Below are positions 47,352 to 60,567 of a stretch of DNA of 64,000 nt, in pieces; position 1 is the stretch's first letter, and every line of letters begins with the position of its first letter. A program made the position numbers and the translations under genes. The notes below the pieces were generated by a model. It was not told the DNA's origin. It made no database searches and saw only the letters and a list, made by a program, of their open reading frames with translations. The stretch covers positions 124,001 through 188,000 of the forward strand of contig JARVKI010000048.1 of the NCBI GenBank assembly GCA_036674765.1. The letters run 5' to 3'. This DNA is from Seiridium cupressi. Lineage: Eukaryota; Ascomycota; Sordariomycetes; Amphisphaeriales; Sporocadaceae.

Positions 47352-48692
47352 GGGGTGTTATGTGGACGAGCGCTTTACTGGTCTGCAATCTCACTCGTGC
47401 ACGTTCTAGCTAGATATGCTCTATTTTCCCATGTAATCCCCAAGAAACTTAGGACGTTGATCCACGACGTCTGCAAAACAGCTATGAACGAGCTACTTTT
47501 GTGTTGGTTTTGGATGAATACCTGACAGGAACGAGCGTTTGTAAACCTTTTGCAGAAAAACATGTCACAGCTATATCTAACATTGATGCTTTTCGGCGAT
47601 GTCGAGTTTCTGTGATGGGAAATCCATCGTCCAGTAAACAATGTGTTGCAAACTAGGTTGATCCGGCAACGCGAGTGATGAGATACAACCGGTTATAGAT
47701 ATTGTGATGGCATTGGCAGGTTCGTCGATTTCTGGTTAATTTATCAATATTAGTTGTCCATATGAGGAATTTGAAAACATAAGAGAGATTACCTTCGCGG
47801 GACCTGCGGCAGAGACTGCGACGAGCCTGGAGAGAGTGGCAGCTAGAGTGTCGCATTGAATCTTATTTTATTGTCTCGCTGACTGAAGTCCTGCATATCT
47901 CAGATATGTGGTTGGTGTTGGCGTGAGGTTGAGGAGAGAGAGATTTCATCAGTGCCTCCATGATGAGTACCCAAGATAATGAACAGAAATGGTGCAGATT
48001 TACCTTTGGAGTGAGCCAGTTAGCGGTTATGTGCCTTGAAAATCGAGACACGCTCATCTCTAGGGATTTGTGGTAGCCCACGCGGTCTGCCCGCCACGGG
48101 AGCTCTCTTCAGTTGTAGTTTTTCTATGGATTACCTGTATACTGGAGGCAAGCTTTTCTTGCGGTCCAAGCCACTGGCCGACTAGACTAATGTGCACGAT
48201 CACCAACTCAAATTAACTGTTTGGGCCGATTCACCGAGAGCATTGATTCCCAGAACAGGACCACTCCCGAAACAATGCTACCATTATTATCTCATCTTCA
48301 TTATAAGAGCACGCGCGTGGAAAATGTTTATACAACATAAAGACTGTTAATGCTATTGAATTGTAATGCTGAATCTGTGTCATAACGCCTCGCCTTTGCT
48401 CTGTGGTACGTTCACTACAACTGTAGTGTCGATTTTCTTTGGGGAATAGCTGAAGCGTGATATAATCTCTTTCTCCCTTCGCATATACCTTGTGGCTTAG
48501 TTACGCGATTGGATAGATGCGATATTAGTCAAGTCATAGTGCGGCTAAACTTAAGAACTATTATTAAAATTCGGAGGTTTGGCGGGGAAATCATGTGCAG
48601 GTCCGGGGGCTATGCAGTCCCGGCAGACCCGGTACTCCATACTAGCGACTTATAAGGGTAAGAGACGAGGCTTTTTGAAACGCACGGGTCCT

Positions 48693-48768
48693 GGATACGA
48701 ACGTGCCAAGAGAGCAGAGTGCGCCCTGTCGGTTTCGCACCCCAGACTCTCGGATACGAACGCGCCAA
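48693..48768. repeat. Two copies of a 17-bp direct repeat
   Basis: GGATACGAACGTGCCAA at 48693-48709 and the same sequence with one change (T to C) at 48752-48768, 59 bp apart. Non-coding context; function unknown. Confidence 0.7.
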
Positions 48769-49332
48769 TACTGGAATGGAGCCACACTAGCCTTCTAGAA
48801 GCATTAGCGAGTCGGCAATGACATTAGGCTACTACAATGTAAGGTTCAGGCTAGCAAGGTTGTCGCGATGGGTACGTACCGACACTCTCCCCCGGATAAT
48901 AGGCCAGTGATTAGACGCCAGACGAGTCTGTTGTTTTCCGTATCCCACATGCCGCGTCACCACAATGCCATTGAGTCAATTGCATACTCTACACTAATGG
49001 CTCGACGCTGGTGCGCACAGCTATAGCCCCCAGGGACAGCAATCGAATGGCGGCACGCTAGAACTTTACGAGTTAATATGTAGGTTCTCGTACAGATTAA
49101 CAAGGCATATACAGATTACCTAATCAAACTAGTAAACGTCATTTGCTACCTGATATGCAGATTCCTCATTATTTTGTATGGGAACTTATATGTAAATTCA
49201 TTTTAGTCAAGCCTGTCACCATTTGATTATCATTCTTGGGGGTCGTACGAGGTGTCCCTTTAATTGCCTTGGGCGATGCCGGACCGGGGAGGAGGCGGCA
49301 TATCCAACCAGGATATCTCAAAAGACAACATG

Positions 49333-49339
49333 TATAAAG
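49333..49339 (+). promoter_or_regulatory. TATA box of the tyrosinase gene
   Basis: TATAAAG, 124 bp upstream of the start codon at 49457. Confidence 0.5.
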
Positions 49340-49456
49340 TGTTGGTTGTTCGCAATTCACCGCTGACTCTTTTACCTTGGCTCGGCTCATAACTTGAACC
49401 ATCCCTCGTTATAGACCTACCCATTCGTGGCTTGTTTGCACTCACTTCTCACCGCA

Positions 49457-50583
49457 ATGCTTCCTCGCTCGTTTCTTACCATCTTCGCCCTCGCGGGAGC
49501 CTCTGCCGCGAATGCCATACCCCGTGCAGACGCCACTTGCACCAGCCCAACCGTCCGCAAGGAATGGCGTGAGCTTGGTGACGCCGAGAAGGCCGAGTAC
49601 ATCCGTGCCGCTGTGTGTCTGCGCCGGCTGCCCAAGGCCAAGTACGCAGACATTGCGGCCGTCACCACGCGCATGGACGACTTGGTCTACACCCACTTTA
49701 CTCTCAACTTGAATATCCATCTAGCCAACTTCCTCCCATGGCACCGCTGGTTCGTGCAAGTGCACGAGAACCTGCTCCGCACCGAATGTGGATTCGCCGG
49801 CACCATGCCGTACTGGGACTGGACCATCGACGCTGACGCCGTAAACACGCCCAACTCTCCTGTCTTTGATCCCATCACAGGCTTCGGCGGTGACGGCAAG
49901 CACACCGGAAGCGGTGTACCTGGATTTCAGCGCTGCGTCATAGATGGTCCGTTTGCTAACACAAACCTGACGTTGGCCATGGGCTGGCCTGACATGAACA
50001 CTGTTGGCAATCGACTGCACTGCTTCACGCGCGAGTTCAACAGTAGCCCAAGCAAAGAAAAGAATGGCGACCCGATCATTGGCAACATGCAGGCAGCGGC
50101 CTACAATTCTACTGTCATGAACACCATCTACGGCTTCGACAACTTTGGCGCGATGGCTGAAATGCTCGAGGGATTGCCGCACGCCCAGAGTATGTCCTTC
50201 TTCAGCTTGTTTTCCATAGCCTTTACTGACATGTCTGCAGTCCACAGTGTCATATTTGGCGATATGGGCCCTGCCACGTCGCCCAATGAGCCTCTCTTTT
50301 TCCTGCATCATGCTAATGTTGATCGTGTCTGGGCCAAGGTACGCTTATTCCCTAATTGCTTTCTGCCATCGAGACGGACAATTACTAATACGTAGTGCAG
50401 TGGCAAGGCCGTGACGCTACCCGCCTGGCTGATTACACCGGATTCCAAGACCAAGATAAGAAAACTTCGGCTTCTCTCACCGACACCATGCCCATCCTAG
50501 AGCTTGGTGCCACCAAACCCATTGTTAAAGATTACATGGATATTCAAGCCGGCCCTCTTTGCTATACTTACTCGTCCATGTAA
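49457..50583 (+). CDS. Tyrosinase-family copper oxidase
   Basis: Three exons, 49457-50189, 50241-50338 and 50401-50583 (introns 51 and 62 nt), giving 337 residues. The start is MLPRSFLTIFALAGASA, a signal peptide ending near residue 20. The type-3 copper site is complete. CuA uses His80, His88 and His96 (THFTLNLNIHLANFLPWHRWF region). CuB uses His242 and His246 (LPHAQIHSVIFGDM, made by the first splice) and a His in LFFLHHANVDRVWAKWQ. PYWDWTIDAD lies between them. There is no long C-terminal shielding domain as in melanin tyrosinases. Short secreted members of this family act in secondary-metabolite clusters as phenol or other oxidases. Its place beside SDR and PKS genes supports a tailoring role; the substrate is unknown. 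Confidence 0.9.
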
Positions 50584-51407
50584 ATGCTGCCATGCTGGAC
50601 TAGACCAATAGTACATTGAGGAGCAAGGCGTCTCAACTGGGACCGTTTCAACTAGGGATCGCATACTGGGAAACAAACTAGCTTCTGTTAATTGTTGCCT
50701 GCTTACTGGAATCTCCCCGATGATGATCTAGAGTCCTATAAAGATTCAAAGACTCGGCGGTGCCTGTTCGTAGTCTAGCTAGGCATCAATTATAAATGTA
50801 AACTCTGGCGACTTGATAGTTTATACGTGACCTTACCTTGCTGAGCGAAGCTGTTAGCCAGAACCGTCAAGATGGGTAGATCTAATAGTAGGGTGTCACA
50901 GGATATAAGGCCCATCACAGCCCAGAGGGCTTTTTTTTCTTTTGGCGCAATTGCTACTGCGACATATGATCGTGGTTTCAAACCCACAGTTTAGCGACAC
51001 AGGATTTGGTCCATCGTCTCCGGGGTCCCGCAAGTGGATCCGAGGCGCCTTCCGGCAACAATAGGACCAGGATCGTTCACGCCGCGCATGAGGAGAACAT
51101 ATCACCCTTCGTTTTACCGAAGTCATGCAGCGGATCAAGATAACGAACAGCGCGTAGTTGTCCGGTATATACAGTATTCAAATGGTTTATCTCGTGGTGG
51201 GTAATTATGACGTCAGAGACATTAGCGTCTATGCTTTTTTCGTGTCGGTGGAGGCACTTCCACTCATCAGTTCGTCGCGAAATGATCCCATACAAGCTGC
51301 TACTGGGAGACTACGCTCGAACATCTGTTGATTGAACCGCTTGCTCCTATCACCTGAAAGAGTTTGACAAGTGCATCTGGAGGGCACTTGACAACTAGCG
51401 GCTAGAG
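50584..51407. other. Intergenic region, promoter of the first SDR
   Basis: 0.8 kb between tandem plus-strand genes. A pyrimidine run (TTTTTTTTCTTTTGG) lies near 50931-50945. No supported ORF. Confidence 0.4.
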
Positions 51408-52241
51408 ATGTCGATGAATTACCTGATCACCGGCGGCTCCCGCGGTATTGGTAGAGGGCTGTCACGCCTGCTGCTCCAAAGAGGTCATCGCGTCTTTATA
51501 CTCGACAACAACGATAGCGAACTCAACCATATAAACTCGCAAATCCCGCAGTGGCTCTCCAAGTTGTCCTCGTTGTCGGCGGATACAGAGCCTCGCTATG
51601 AGGTCTTCAAAGCCGACATGGCCAAGAAAGAGGACATCGAAGCTGCGGCAGATTCGGCATACAAGTTCTTCAACGGAAAACTAGATGTATTAGTCAATAA
51701 TGCGGCAAACACCGGAGGTGCTCATGGGCCGAGGATCGATACAGACGAATTCCTCTCGGTATGGGAAAATAGTGTGTCGGTCAACCTCACTGGAAGTGCG
51801 CTGATGTCGAGGGCGTGTCTACCCATGCTGAAGAAGCAACCACCACATAGGCCACACGGAGGTAACATTATCATGATATCTTCAACGCGTGCCTATCAAT
51901 CCGAGCCGAACAGCGAGGCTTATGCAAGCACAAAGGCAGGATTACTTGGGCTGAACCAGGCTCTAGCATGCTCGCTGGCTGAGGATGGCATTAAAGTCAA
52001 CGCAATTCTTCCGGGGTGGATCAACGTGACCCACGAGAGCAAGGAAGGGGACGAGAACGGCATGAAATGGGAGGACGGACTGAGTGAGGACGATCAGAAA
52101 TGGCATTTCTCAGGGCGTGTGGGCAAGGTCGATGATATCCTGAGGGCCGTGGAGTATTTTTCAGACAGCGACAGCTTCATCACGGGCGAGGAGCTCAAAG
52201 TTGATGGAGGGGTCACTAGAAGGATGACATATCCTGAATGA
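51408..52241 (+). CDS. Short-chain dehydrogenase/reductase
   Basis: Single exon, 277 residues. The NAD(P)-binding TGGSRGIG is at residues 8-15, VLVNNAAN is near 100, and the catalytic Ser lies in IMISSTRAY, with Tyr172 and Lys176 in YASTK. The C-terminal ITGEELKVDGGV is the usual end of classical SDRs. The first strand has FILDNND, where an Asp after strand 2 often favours NAD(H). The gene converges on the PKS, 411 bp apart. Likely an oxidoreductase acting on a hydroxyl or keto group of the pathway product, but the substrate cannot be read from sequence. Confidence 0.9.
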   Translation: MSMNYLITGGSRGIGRGLSRLLLQRGHRVFILDNNDSELNHINSQIPQWLSKLSSLSADTEPRYEVFKADMAKKEDIEAAADSAYKFFNGKLDVLVNNAANTGGAHGPRIDTDEFLSVWENSVSVNLTGSALMSRACLPMLKKQPPHRPHGGNIIMISSTRAYQSEPNSEAYASTKAGLLGLNQALACSLAEDGIKVNAILPGWINVTHESKEGDENGMKWEDGLSEDDQKWHFSGRVGKVDDILRAVEYFSDSDSFITGEELKVDGGVTRRMTYPE

Positions 52242-52652
52242 TTCCCCAAGAACAGTACTGCACCTGATCCCTAGTCGCTGGCTTCGCTCGAAACATAAAT
52301 GGCCTTCCTGAGATTACGTCCATCAACTCGAGTGATCATTACCATAGTACCGGGGAGGATCTGCCATCTTGAACGAGTTTGCGCCCTCGAATATTCCATT
52401 CCGCTTCAATCTTGCGAGCTAGCCTAGAATCGGCAGGCAAATATGCAGCCGATTCCTGGATCATGACTTATTCGTTCAATCAACGCTGCACCCTGTGCTG
52501 AGATCTGGCATATATACTCTCATGCATGAGCAGGTCCATGTACAATGTCAAACACACAGAATAGCGACGGCTTTCTCAACACGCTTAAGTGTTGAAGGTC
52601 TGCGAGTCTAGGGAATCTATCTATTCTGATAAAAGGAAAACACAATATATAC
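52242..52652. other. Convergent 3' region
   Basis: 411 bp between the stop codons of the SDR (+) and the PKS (-). No coding signal beyond short ORFs. Confidence 0.4.
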
Positions 52653-55600
52653 TCAAGAGCGATCCGCGAAAATCTTCCCGGCAAGTGACTGGGCAGTAAG
52701 AACTGGACCCATGAAATCAGAAACAGGAATATCCACACCAAAAGTCGAGAAACCCCAATTGCGCAGTGCCGTTCCGATCATACTATCCATGCCATAGGCC
52801 ACCAGCGGCTTTGACGGGTCAACATCGTCACTGGGGATCATGAATGTCTTGGCAAACTTCTCCACAGTTGCTTCAAGAATATCGTCCAGGTCAAGAACTG
52901 CCTTGGCTCCACTCGCGCCGCCACGGCCAGCTCCTTGGCTCTTGCGTCGAATTGCCGTCAGCAATGAGCCCACACGAGGCTGGAGCCAGAAGCGGAAGCC
53001 GTGAACATCGAGATCTGCTGCCAGTTTGGCTGGCTCGAGACCACTGACCAAGAAGTTCTTCGCTCCGGGGTCGAGGCGCCAGTCGCCAACCCGCCCAGGC
53101 TTCATTGCCTGCTCCATCAGCATCAAGAAGTCGCGCTCGGTGATACCGTGGATGCCGGAGCGAGAGATGCCCTGCTCGATAGCCAAGTTCTGCGAAACGA
53201 ATCCGACCTCCAGCACCATGCTGAGTCCAACAGTCGTAGCTGGTAGGCCGAGACCGGCACGGTAACGAGCAAAGAAGTCCAGGAAGGTGTTTCCGGCACA
53301 GTAGTTGCTTTGAGTGGGCGCACCAGTCATGGCGGAAATGGAGGAGAGCATGACGAAGAAGTCCAGAGGTTGACCAGCGAGGCACTCGTGCAAGTTCCAT
53401 GTGCCTCGGACCTTGGGATCAATGGGGTATTGCCACCCCGGAAGGTCGAACTTGCTAAAGAGCTTGTCCTGTGATGCGTTAATACGATGAGCGATGAAAG
53501 GAAAAGGAGCAATGCATACCTCGAGAGCCATCGCACCTTGGACCATGCCGTACACGGGAACACTGGAGGCGGAGACGGCCTTGGCTACGTCCTCTTTGTT
53601 GGAGACATCTCCGCGCACTACGTGAACTGTACATCCACGGGCCCGCAGACTAGCAATCATTGCCGCGGCCTCTTTCTTGTCTGCTCCACCACGGCCGAGG
53701 AAGGTAAGATTGCGTGCGCCGCGATTGAACATGAAACGCGCAAGGCATCGACCAAGACCTCCCAAGCAGCCAATGAGCACGTATGTTCCATCGGGCTTGA
53801 ACTGTACGGCGTCTTTGTGCTCTCTCACAACAGCAATGGCCGAGCCGGGCTTGCCAGGCTCAGGACCAAAAGACACGACCACCTTACCGATTCTCTGCGG
53901 GTTGGCGAACTCTCCAAAGGCTGCTGCCACGTGTGTGGCAGGGAAGAGTGCCATTGGCTGAAGAGGTCGGATCTTCCCCTCTCTGAGATATTTCATTACA
54001 TCCTTCATGACGCTGGTAACAATATCTGATTATAGAGATTAGCGTCATTTCCCTGCAAAGCGTCGACTGTACTTACCCGGATGTTCATCAGCAACAACGC
54101 CGAAGTCGAAAGCACTGAAAGTGGTGTTTCGCTTGAAGACGTTTAGGTCAAGGATACCGAACTCCATGATATCAGTACGGCCAATCTCAATGTGTCGCCC
54201 GTTGTTGGCCATGACGCTCCATGAAGCTGCGAGGAGCTCTCGAACTAGAGAGTTGAGAGCAACATCAATACCGTGACCGTTTGTGGCAGCCATGACGCCT
54301 GCTGCAAAGGAAGTGTCACGGGAGCTGAAGATGTGCGAATCTTTGAGGCCGTATTCGCGCTTCAAGAACTCGCGCTTGGCAGGAGTACCAACAGTAGCGA
54401 AAATTTCTGCGCCGACCATCTTGGCGATCTGGACAGCCGCGAGACCGACACCGCCAGTGGCCGAGTGAATCAGGACCTTCTCGCCCTTCTTCAAGCGGCC
54501 AAGGTAGAGCAGACCATAAACAGCTGTCGCAAAGACCAATGGCATTCCGGCCATTTCTTCGAAGCTCAAGCCATCTTCTTCTAGCATCTGATGGAGGTGT
54601 GTAGCCTTGAAGCGCTCAATGTTTCCAAAGAGGCCTTTGCCCATCCAGCAAACCTTGTCGCCTACCTTGACCCCGGTCACATCTGAACCGATCCGGCGCA
54701 CGATACCGGAACCCTCGTGACTGAGAGACTCGGAGTGGAAGCTACCACGGAAGGTTGCATACTCCTTCATGTTGAGTCCCACTGCCTTCACTTCAACTTC
54801 GGCCTCGTCAGATGCCAGCTCACGGTCTCGGTCATCTGCCTTGAAGTGCAGGGTATCAAGAAGACCAATCTTAGCGATATCAAGGCGGATAGGCATGTTA
54901 GAGTCGTACACTTCTTCTGCGGCGTCCTTTCCAATGATTTCGCCGTATTCCTTATCCAGGACAGCATCTTGAACCAATCTGCTAACGTGAAACACGTCAT
55001 CCTTCACAATGTATTCCTTGTCGATGCTGTCAGACTCCTTAGAGAATCGGCTCAAGACTCGTTCTGTCTGCCGGGCTGCTTTTTGAGCATCGGAGTGATC
55101 AAGATCGATGGCAATAAATGTAAGCTGGATATACTCTGTCTGGAGTGTACGACCGAGACCCTGAACGATGGCTGCGTTCGGATCGACCTTTCCTAGCAAA
55201 TCTCCAGACGTGAGCCAGAAGATTGCTTGGGTGGAGTCGGCCAGAGTCTGCAGGTTTGCGAATTCGGTCGCTTTCAGGTTCCCGTTGAACAGGCTAGAGC
55301 CTAACTCCACAATCGAGACATAGATAGCATCAGATTGCGGTTTGAAGTTTTTGTCTGACAGTGAGGCAGTATGAACCATGTAGCCGCTCTGCACAAGCTC
55401 GTTAGAGAATGCTGCGACGCCGGTGCTGTTGTCCCTTGATAGTACCACAATGTCTTGCGCGGGTCGTGGTTTCGGTGCATGCTCTGATAGCAGAGTCCAT
55501 CCAGACGCAGATTGGTCAGCGACACGAGTGGAAAGTTCCATGTTATCCAATATCATCTTCCATACCGACATTGATGTATCAGGCAGAGAATTATTTGGCC

Positions 55601-58600
55601 CGAGCTCCCTCGCCAGTAGATCCAAGACAGTCCAAAATTTCTGGTCGAAACCAGCACCCTCATGGTTGCTGCTATGGATGAGGAGACGGCCATTTTCGCT
55701 CAGTAAGGGGTGAACAGCCTTCATAACCTCAGCTGTCGGAAGATCAAAGGACGCAGTTTCTGGGAGGATGACGAGATCGTAGGTGACACCCTCCAATGTG
55801 CCATACTCTCCGTTTTCGAAGAGAGGTACCTTCTCTGCGGAGATATCGCGCCCATCTGGGTAGATGTCGGCTGAAGCTTCCAGAAGCGCATCAGTTGCAA
55901 CTAAATATGTGAATGAATTGTATCTCTTGAGAGAAGAATCTCCCTGTAGGACAGCAGGAAGCTTGCGAGCGAGATCGGCCTCAGAGTTGACGATTTCAAG
56001 AATGTTCATTCCAGGGTATTTATGTCCAACTAGATCCAACGCCTGGGCCAACGAGTCCTCCGGAGAGGTTGAAACCTGAGCCATAGAAGCTTGCACGCCT
56101 GAAAGAGTAAGCATCATGGAGGCGTAGATCGCCTCAAGTCGATAGAAGCCGCCAGGCAGCTGCGAGGCACTCAGGTCAGAGGCAGAGAGTTCGACATTGT
56201 GCGCATCCGGCGAGACCATCAGAGCAGAGATAGCATTGATCAAGTGAGAGTTCGAGGATGAATTTTTCTTCGAGGCTTGAGCGGCAGTCGCAAGGTTGCT
56301 CACCCATATTGATAAGACAGATTTCTCCTTAGGGGAAAGGGAGAATTCAATGTCGGTTGCTGCGGCAGGCAAAGCACCCTTCTCGAGAGTCTCAACATCT
56401 GGCTTCCAGACAGCGCGGAGGTATGGGTGGCGATCATCGGTCGAGTTCTTGTTCAAATCTTCCGCGTACGAGATGGAGTTGACCTTCTTCGCGGTGAACA
56501 GCGGTCTCCCGTCAGGAGTATTGAGCTGGAAAGAGCCCCAGAGAGCGCGCAAGCTAGTAAACTCCCCAGTGGCGAGAATCTGTCCGTTCGCGTCGGCCAC
56601 CGCCGGTTCGGGCATCGATGTGCCTTCATAAGAGTAAATGGAGACTTCCTCCCAGTCGACAGGAATAAAAGATCTGTTTGCCCCCTTCAGGGATCCGTTG
56701 TGCGCACCAATCAGAATTGCCTGTAAACAAGTATCCATAGCTCCCGGATGGACGATGTAACGAGAGTCATCAACGGGAACATCGGTAGGAAGCAGTTTGG
56801 TATCTGCAACACATTCATTCGTCCACGGATCGGTTCGGATATCACTCAGTCCGTTGAAAGGAGGGCCGTAGTTGAGTCCAATATTGGCGAATCCTCTGTA
56901 CCACGTGTGTGAGGTTCGCGGCTCCTGCACTTTGCTCCCATCGAATAGAGGTACAACTTCGTCAATCGCCTGACGTCCAATGACACCAACACAGTGCTCA
57001 CTCCATATTCTTTCCGAAACAGATGAGATGGTGAACTCGAGCCATTCATTGGAAGAAACGGCATTGGAGACAGGCTGGAAACGCACGCTGGTCATGACCT
57101 CAATTGCAGTGCCGGATGGAGGGAGGCTGAGGGAGGACTTGATGGAGAATCGGGGGATGAAGTACTTGAATGGCCCCTTAAATTGAATCTTGTCGTGGAA
57201 GAACTGGCGTGCAGCTTCCACGGCAATGCCGATGTAGCCAGTTGCGGGGAGCACGGGTTGCGGACCGAGCCTATGCTGCTCCAGCCAAGGAAGGTCATGG
57301 ATGTCAAGCATGTTTCGCCATTGCGCCTGGTCCCGGATTACGCCTGGGAGTAAGCTGCCAAGGAGGTCATGTCGAGGAAATTTGCGATTCTGGAAGTCCA
57401 TGTTGATGCGGTGCTTGGCGCGTAGTGGGCCGGCGCTGTAGTTCCACGAATACCTCGGGAGGTCCACTAATGGAAGTCCCCTCCGTAGGACGATGTTGCC
57501 CTGCTTATCGAGATCCTCAACGGAGTTGACGCGGCCCAGGTCAACTGGGTAACCCTTGATAAACAGAGCTCCGGCAAGGTCAAGAAGACGGGTGACTGAG
57601 TTCTCGCCGCGAGATAAAGTGGCTGTGTACTCGAGATCCCGAGAGCTCAAACCGAGGCTGTCGCGGAGTTGTCGGATAGGTCCAGCCAGTGCAGAATGGG
57701 GACCGATCTCAATGATGTGGTTGATACCCAGCCCTTCCATCTCGGTCAGGCGGGTCACGGCTTGTGTGAAACGGACCGGCGACTCGAGGTTCTCCCTCCA
57801 GTACTCCGGTCCCGGCTGGAAGTTAAGCTTAAGCTCACCAGTGACCGAGGAAACAAACAGAGGAAGTCTAGCATCCTTGTCTTGTCTGGGGAACTCGGCG
57901 GCATCAAGGAAAGCAAATCCGCGATTGGCACGCTCCTCATAGATTGCTCCGACGTCTTTCATGTGGTGAGAGTGGTAGGCTCGGCCACTTGTCTTCAAAG
58001 CACGAACGAAAACACCGTCAGCTTCAAGCTGGGCTTTAACCCTCTCGGCAACGGCCTCATCACCACTTAGAGTCACGCTCTGGGGAGAGTTGTAGCAAGC
58101 GATGCGAATGCCGGGTTCGAGGTAAGGGCCAGCCTCCTCAGGTCCAAGACCAACAGCCAACATAGTACCCCTCTGAGTCAACTTGTCTACTGCAACCCCA
58201 CGGAAGTATGCTGCCAGAATGGCTTGCTTGTCCGTAATGGCACCAGCAGCATAAGCGGCGGCGATCTCACCTGAGGAATGGCCTACGCATGCCAGAGGTG
58301 TGACCCCCCATTCTCTCAAGAGCTTGACAAGTGCGACTTGAACAGCGGTGCAAATGGGCTGTGATAGATGGACTTGGTCAATAGCGCTGGTAGCCTTGGG
58401 CTCAAGGATCGACTCTTCGATGGTCCACGTAGGCGCATCTTCACCAAGGCTCTGCAGGATATAGTCCATCTCCCGAATGCTCTTGAGGTAGCTGGGGACG
58501 TTTTCCATGAGTTCCTTGCCGAGTTGTGCGGTCTGTGCACCTTGGCCGGTGAAGATGAAGGCAATCTTGGCGCCGCTCCCTCTTTTCCCGAAGGTCATGT

Positions 58601-60567
58601 TGTCTGCGTCCAGGTTTTCCGCAAAGTTGTCTGCCGAAGTAATAGCATAGCCACGGTTGAAGAAGAACGAGCGTCGGGTGCCCAGTGTGAAGGCCAAGTC
58701 GAGCAAGTCATATTGCGATGCCACTTCCCTGTGTCTTTCCACATTGGCTTTGAGACTTGGGAAGTCTTGGGCAGAGAAGGGGAGAAGAAATTGAGTTCTT
58801 TCATGGACGTTGAGAGTGCGACTGTTGCGGCCACCAGTGGGAGCTTCAGTCCCCGTTTTAGTGATGGTCGCAGTGCCCTGCTTCTTGAAAGACTGATAGC
58901 CAGCAAGGTATGAGTCCGCTGATTCGATAATAGCATGCGCGTTAGCACCTCCATACCCAAACGAGTTGACACTCGCACGTCGAACATTATAACCTGTTGG
59001 CCAGTCTAGGGTATCTCTGACGACCTGCAGACGGCCATTTGAGAAGTCAACTGTGAACTTGTTAAATCGACCGCTTGCTGAGTGCAAAATTCGCTGCAGA
59101 AGATCTACTTACTCTTGGGGTTGTAATTTTTTACGCCAATGCTAGCAGGAATGGTCCCGAGCTCCATAGCCAAAACCACCTTGATGATACTGGCCATGGC
59201 ACTCGCAGCCTCCGCGTGACCTACATTCGTCTTCACGGCTCCGATCAGGAGAGATTGCCTCTTGCTGTCTCTCAGAAACATGTTGGTGATGCCTCTCAGC
59301 TCAATCGGATCGCCGACCGGCGTGCCAGTTCCATGGCACTCAAAGTAAGAAGTATCATCGGGGTTGAGGTTCCCCGCAAAGGCATAAGCTGTGCGAATAA
59401 CTGCTTCTTGGCCGATGGCGCTAGGTTGCGTAATTCCGCTGGTTTTTCCATTTGCATTGGCAGCAGTACCCCGTATAACGCCACGGATTGGGTCACCGTC
59501 GCGTATCGCGTCAGAGAGTCTCTTCAGATACAAGGCTCCTATACCTTCGGCTCGACCGTAACCATCAGCCGACGCATCAAAGGTATGACACGTAGACGCT
59601 AAGAATGACAAGTCAGCACGGTGATAGGACAGTAACTCAAATGTTCAAGATATGGCCGCCGGAAGCAGCGATCGAAGCGCTTCAATAGTAAAATCAGCTT
59701 ACTATGAGAAAGAACACCCATCTTGTCGACAGCCATCTGAACAGCAGCGTCAAGGATGAGATTAGTACCGCCAACAATTGCTCCGTTGACCTCGCCGCTC
59801 GCAAGCGCGCGGCAAGCCATGTGTGTGGCGTACATGGAGGACGAACAAGCTGTGTCAATTGTGAAACTACGGGCGTCAGAACATCTAGCAGGATATAGGA
59901 GATGCAGATATATACCTGGGACCGCAAAGGTTGAACACGTAACTGACTCTGTTACTCAAAATTGTGTTGCCATGACCAGTCATGCTGTACGGCTTTGGAT
60001 ATTCCATATCCCTTAGAGCCATCATACCATAGTCGATGGTAAAGTTACCGACGTAGGTACCAACGTTCTTTCCAGACACGCTGTCCAGCGGGATTCCTCC
60101 CGCCTCCAATGCTTCATAAACACACTCGAGGAGTTTCCTCTGTTGAGGATCCATGACTGTGGCCTCAGTCTGTGTGATGCCGAAGAATGGTGGGTCAAAG
60201 TTGTAGACATCTTCAGAGATGAAGTAACCACCCCGGGGACCCAATGAGCCGGCGTTTGCTTTCTCTGAGTGGAAGCCATTGACGTTGAACCTTGAGGAGG
60301 GCGGCTCTGAATATCCGGATCTTTGCTGTACAAGCATCTCCCAGAAATCCGTTGGCGTATCTGATTCACCAGGAAAACGACATGCTGCGATTAATTGTCA
60401 GCCTGGCGGAAAAAGCAAGACTTTGCGTATCACGTACCCATTCCAACGATAGCTATAGGCTCGGAGCCATTGTACCCGGATGAAACCTCGCTGGGAGGAG
60501 TGCGGTTTCGTGAGCTTGGGCCTGAGTTATCACTGGGAGTAATGGGTTCTTCTAAAAAGGGCGCCAT
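52653..60567 (-). CDS. Highly reducing polyketide synthase
   Basis: Seven exons, 60438-60567, 59916-60384, 59703-59866, 59113-59598, 54077-59050, 53520-54025 and 52653-53468, give 2514 residues; all junctions keep frame. The start is MAPFLEEPITP at 60567. KS: IAIVGMACRFPG completed by the first splice, active Cys about 207 in DTACSSSMYA, and CHGTGTPVGDP. AT: GHSSG with Ser about 676. DH: LEQHRLGPQPVLPATGY, with the partner Asp in HPGAMDTCLQ. A methyltransferase region follows, but its SAM motif reads ILEIVNSEAD (about 1433), without the glycine-rich loop, so it is probably inactive. ER: SATGGVGLAAVQIAK (about 1945). KR: VLIGCLGGLGR (about 2156), with SSISAM and SNYCAGN. ACP: YGMDSM with Ser about 2469. 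There is no thioesterase or reductase at the end. The last intron (51 nt) is in frame and stop-free. Confidence 0.95.

Larger units (their letters stand above)
43646..49332. other. Long gene-poor region (5.7 kb)
   Basis: It separates the MFS gene from tyrosinase. The longest ORFs on the plus strand (44447-44806, 119 codons; 46809-47351, 180 codons) have no recognisable domain, signal peptide or convincing splice signals. ORFs on both strands overlap freely, as expected of non-coding or decayed DNA. AT-rich patches lie at about 45.2-45.7 kb. A diverged direct repeat lies near 48.7 kb. No reverse transcriptase, transposase, RNA gene or terminal repeat was recognised. Confidence 0.45.
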
